64,000 bases of DNA from DT-110 sp030148525 (GTDB lineage Bacteria; Bacteroidota; Bacteroidia; Chitinophagales; Saprospiraceae). A program made the position numbers and the translations under genes. Under the pieces are notes generated by a model. It did not search any database, had not been told where the DNA came from, and saw nothing but the letters and a program-made list of their open reading frames with translations. Shown here piece by piece: positions 61,483-64,000 of this stretch (position 1 is its first letter; each line of letters opens with the position of its first letter). Location: NCBI GenBank assembly GCA_965227445.1, contig OZ245751.1, positions 124,001 through 188,000 of the forward strand, given 5' to 3'.

Positions 61483-61957
61483 TTTGATCGGATTTCACGT
61501 CAGTAGATTTCTGTTCTTGCTGTTGCTGTTGTTTACCCTGGTTGTTGTTCTTGGACGTTTGTCGCTGGTTATTTGATTTGATGCCCATATGGCAGGTTAC
61601 ATTAAACACAGCGCCAGATTGTACGATCAGTTTGTCGGTTGTGACGTCACCACTCACTTTTGCGCTTTCGCGAATGTTGAGTAACGCACGCACGGTGATG
61701 TTTCCGTCGAAAGTACCTTCTACGACCGCATTTTGGCAAGTTACTTCTCCTTCTACGTAGCCCGTTGGCCCGATGATTACTTTTGCTTCACAGTGCAAAT
61801 GTCCCTTGATGGTGCCATCGATGCGAATATCACTTTCGGAACGCACTGTTCCCTCCATGACTGTTCCCTGGACCAGGCTGTTCAGGGAGTGGGTTGAACT
61901 ACTGGGCATGATGGAGTTCGTCTTGGCTTTGGTTGTTTCCTTGTTGTTGCCAAACAT
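61451..61957 (-). CDS. bactofilin (polymer-forming cytoskeletal protein)
   Basis: 168 aa. The central beta-helix (residues 30-120) with GTIKGHLHCEAKVIIGPTG, VEGTFDGNITVRALLNIRE and SGDVTTDKLIVQSGAVF is characteristic of bactofilins, which form cytoskeletal filaments involved in cell shape or envelope assembly. The C-terminus is a Gln/Lys/Ser-rich disordered tail. It is the first gene of the bactofilin-AtpZ-membrane-protein run. A TATATTTG box lies ~290 bp upstream. Confidence 0.88.
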   Translation of the reverse strand: MFGNNKETTKAKTNSIMPSSSTHSLNSLVQGTVMEGTVRSESDIRIDGTIKGHLHCEAKVIIGPTGYVEGEVTCQNAVVEGTFDGNITVRALLNIRESAKVSGDVTTDKLIVQSGAVFNVTCHMGIKSNNQRQTSKNNNQGKQQQQQEQKSTDVKSDQSASASKATQA

Positions 61958-62242
61958 TCTTTTCTTTTTTGGTGGACGAATAGGCTTGTGTGCCGTGTCC
62001 GGTTATCGTTTTCTTCAATGCGCGGAGGAAAGATCCGCTTGAGTATGTTGTTCAGAAATGTGGTTTCTCAGCGTATTGCCCACAGAAATTGGGCAATGGA
62101 TAGTTCACTTGGCTTGGGTATATGGGTAGCTGGCGCGAAGAACGAAGGGGATTATCAAATGGTATATTGAAAATACGATGATGTACGCTTTTCCTGTATG
62201 TGTAACCAGCTATTTAACACTGGTTATTCCGGGGCTTTGCCG

Positions 62243-62250
62243 CAAATATA
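62243..62250 (-). promoter_or_regulatory. -7 element TATATTTG for the bactofilin run
   Basis: TAnnTTTG match on the minus strand. It would give a long leader (~280 nt) for the bactofilin gene, so it is only a candidate. Confidence 0.4.
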
Positions 62251-62330
62251 CAAATAAAATAGCCTATTCAGGAAGGGTATAAAGGTACGAGGATTTCAGG
62301 GAAATGTTCAGGGAAGGGAATCGAAATGGG

Positions 62331-62369
62331 CATCACGGTTGGCCAGATTATTGCAGCCCAGCCGTGATG
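62331..62369 (-). terminator. hairpin after the PorP/SprF gene
   Basis: CATCACGGCTGG pairs with CCAACCGTGATG (12 bp, one G-U) with a 15-nt loop, 12 bp past the stop. No T run follows on the minus strand. Confidence 0.5.
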
Positions 62370-62381
62370 CCCCGTATTTTG

Positions 62382-63434
62382 TTAGAAGTTCGGGCAGTAC
62401 ACCCCACGGTTTTGTTGGCCGCAAATCTTGTAGACCATACCAAACTCAAAAGAACCCTGGGAGTTGCTGGCTACCTTTAGAGGCGACAGGTTAATATCGT
62501 AGCTAAAGCCCAGACTAAAGTTGTTGAAGTCAAAGCGGGTTGACAAGATGGCTGCATCCGTCAGCAGAGTTTCATCCAGGTTACTGGCCACGCGCACCCA
62601 GCCACCTACCTGGAAGGAAGAGGTTTGGCCCTGAGCCTGATTTAGCAAAAACTTGAAGCTGGTACCCGCATTAACCTGGAAGGATGGTCCCTGAGCCATT
62701 ACGATGGCACCGGGAACCAGACCGATTTTTTCGTTCAGCAGGAATTCACCCCCCGCGTGGACGGTATACCGGCTGAAGATGAGATCTTCACTTTCGGTGC
62801 TAAACGATTGGTTGGATTGGTTCAGGTGGTGAAAAGCACCGCCTACATAGAAGTTGGTGTTTTCGTCGAACACCATAAACCACAACAAACCGGCAGCCAG
62901 ATCGGCGAAGATGAAATTGTCGCGATTGAACCCTTCCTCTCCGGAAGGCGCTCCCGGGTCAAAGCCCCCTTCGCCATCGTGTTGCTGCCCCCAACGCAAA
63001 TTCAGGAAATCGATGCTCCGCTGGGCAATTCCGGCCTCGGCACCTACCACCAGGTAGTTGGCTTTGGTTCGGGTGCCGCCCATTTGTTTGCTGTACGAAC
63101 CGGATATTTTACCGGTCAGCGTGGCAAAATCAGCGGAACCTGCGCGGTCACCCCAGAAGGTACCTCCGATCCCGAAGTAGTCGTACCGGCCTACCGGAAT
63201 CTTTTGATCGTAGGAAACGGAATAGGTTCGATACGCATTGTCGCGCAGAACACTGGCCCATTGATTTCGATAATTGGCAGCCAGGCGAATGTTGCAATTC
63301 ATTACCCCCGTCATGGCGGGATTCAGGTTGAGGGGGGACATATAGAATTGGGAAAAATGGATGTCTTGCGCACCCACTGCGACGGCACCGCTAACCAGCA
63401 GACAGGTGATGAGAATCGACTTCAGTTGCTTCAT
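62382..63434 (-). CDS. type IX secretion system PorP/SprF family protein
   Basis: About 350 aa, an outer-membrane beta-barrel family that anchors type IX-secreted adhesins. Signal peptide (MKQLKSILITCLLVSGAVAVGAQ in two parts), then the hallmark DIHFSQFYMSPLNLNPAMTG and NIRLAANYRNQW. The ATG at 63434 is preferred to the one at 63455, as it gives a normal signal sequence. No partner adhesin gene is in the window, although PorP/SprF genes are often next to one. Ends PNF, a typical barrel end. Confidence 0.92.
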   Translation of the reverse strand: MKQLKSILITCLLVSGAVAVGAQDIHFSQFYMSPLNLNPAMTGVMNCNIRLAANYRNQWASVLRDNAYRTYSVSYDQKIPVGRYDYFGIGGTFWGDRAGSADFATLTGKISGSYSKQMGGTRTKANYLVVGAEAGIAQRSIDFLNLRWGQQHDGEGGFDPGAPSGEEGFNRDNFIFADLAAGLLWFMVFDENTNFYVGGAFHHLNQSNQSFSTESEDLIFSRYTVHAGGEFLLNEKIGLVPGAIVMAQGPSFQVNAGTSFKFLLNQAQGQTSSFQVGGWVRVASNLDETLLTDAAILSTRFDFNNFSLGFSYDINLSPLKVASNSQGSFEFGMVYKICGQQNRGVYCPNF

Positions 63435-63665
63435 AAGAAAAACGAGGGTTTGCAAGGCTCGTAAATAAGTTAATATTGTGCTCGTGAGCAGGGCGCTGCA
63501 ATACTACGGATAAGATACTAAAAGAATCGGTCCCATAATGTTAAACAGGGCTTCCGTGTTCAGCGGCATCTCCAAAACGTCAACGCGATTCTGAATATTG
63601 CACCAGGTAGCCGGCAACAGTGGGTATTGGGTTTTTACCGACCCACCCCGACGAACTGTGGCCTG

Positions 63666-63673
63666 CAAAGATA
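63666..63673 (-). promoter_or_regulatory. -7 element TATCTTTG upstream of the PorP/SprF gene
   Basis: TAnnTTTG match on the minus strand, ~230 bp upstream of the gene and ~95 bp past the stop of the hydrolase fragment. Confidence 0.4.
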
Positions 63674-63768
63674 GCAAATTCAGGTGCGTACTAGTTGTTA
63701 ATGAATAGTAGATAATGAGCAGAAGACCCTTTTGGGACCGGGGGCGTAGCAAGTGGTTTTGGATGTGG

Positions 63769-64000
63769 TCAGGACATCTGTTCTTCCAAAAACGACAGGC
63801 ATCGATCCAGTAGCTGTTGAGAATGAACCGGAAGCTGATCCGATTCGTAGGGATGGGAGGCACCAAATACGTGATCGGCCCCTTCGATCAGGTGCAATTC
63901 GGCCCCGGGACTCCAGGCAGCCAGCTGCCGGGCGGCAGCCTCGGTAACAGCCGGATCGGCGGTGCCGTGTTGAATCAACCACGGTTTGGCCATGCGGGAA
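63769..64000 (-). CDS. alpha/beta hydrolase, C-terminal part (partial)
   Basis: About 76 residues of the end of an alpha/beta hydrolase (prolyl-oligopeptidase/dienelactone-type). LIQHGTADPAV holds the acid (Asp) and EGADHVFGASHPYE the catalytic His (GADHVF). The gene enters from the right edge, so the nucleophile and the N-terminus are outside the window. An ATG at 63993 is internal. Confidence 0.8.
   Translation of the reverse strand, partial: SRMAKPWLIQHGTADPAVTEAAARQLAAWSPGAELHLIEGADHVFGASHPYESDQLPVHSQQLLDRCLSFLEEQMS

Larger units (their letters stand above)
61958..62381. other. 424-bp gap between bactofilin and PorP/SprF genes
   Basis: No gene seen. It contains a short stem ATTGCCCACAGAAATTGGGCAAT near 62075, the -7 box at 62243 and the hairpin at 62331. 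Confidence 0.4.

Noticed and set aside
1..64000. tRNA or rRNA genes
   Set aside because: I looked for T-loop (GTTCGA) and acceptor-stem contexts and saw no cloverleaf; isolated GTTCGA hits are in coding sequence.

Overview
The window looks like a chromosomal segment of a Bacteroidota bacterium, most likely from the Saprospiria (Lewinella or Haliscomenobacter-like) side. Reasons: several start-proximal -7 elements of the Bacteroidota type TAnnTTTG, a PorP/SprF type IX secretion protein, a Bacteroidota-style V-type ATPase operon with a DUF2764 protein, a SdhC-A-B set with a single cytochrome b subunit, weak Shine-Dalgarno sequences and a mid-range GC content. The taxonomic placement is inference; there is no rRNA or tRNA gene in the window.

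Layout. 1-7050 (minus): V-type ATPase operon A-B-E-DUF2764-D-I-K, cut by the left edge in K. 7293-10975 (plus): succinate dehydrogenase/fumarate reductase C-A-B. 11098-15723 (minus): a large multi-PAS histidine kinase split by a 1.34-kb IS4-superfamily insertion; joining the flanks at the 5-bp target duplication restores the frame. 16402-18810 (minus): secreted GH95 fucosidase-like lipoprotein. 19231-29543 (minus): type I restriction-modification locus (XRE-ImmA regulator, hsdM, hsdS, hsdR), with hsdR separated from hsdS by a 2.9-kb block of REP-like palindromes carrying its own REP-associated (Y1/HUH) transposase. 29689-33514 (plus): two abutting genes I do not recognise, a 921-aa protein with an N-terminus resembling tandem cold-shock/OB folds and a 352-aa coiled-coil protein with a C-terminal membrane anchor. 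Their place between the R-M locus and a broken PD-(D/E)XK nuclease gene makes them the best candidate for an undescribed defence system. 34363-44265: mnmE and a hypothetical gene, a four-helix-bundle protein, mtnA/mtnB-like genes, a helical-repeat protein and the TrkA/TrkH potassium system. 44733-48756: low-molecular-weight phosphatase, sucA, rpsT. 48874-53184: phenylacetyl-CoA epoxidase genes paaE-tetR-paaA-paaB-paaC with two matching candidate TetR operators. 53353-64000: trypsin-like protease with zinc ribbon, DUF6427-like membrane protein, purQ, DsbC-domain protein and DsbD, biotin carrier protein, AtpZ-like protein, bactofilin, PorP/SprF, and a hydrolase fragment.

The second major theme is repeats. 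At least nine sequence families of degenerate tandem repeats, nearly all with a 7-bp period, occupy gene 3' ends across the window, at or within a few bases of stop codons. In four genes the stop codon and last residues are written in repeat sequence. One short array sits inside mnmE, between its G4 and G5 GTPase motifs. A separate family of ~70-120-bp MITE-like elements with TACCG termini and TA target duplications occurs four times, once inside a second, IS5-like MITE and once inside the loop of a REP palindrome. All assignments come from reading the sequence; no database search was run.
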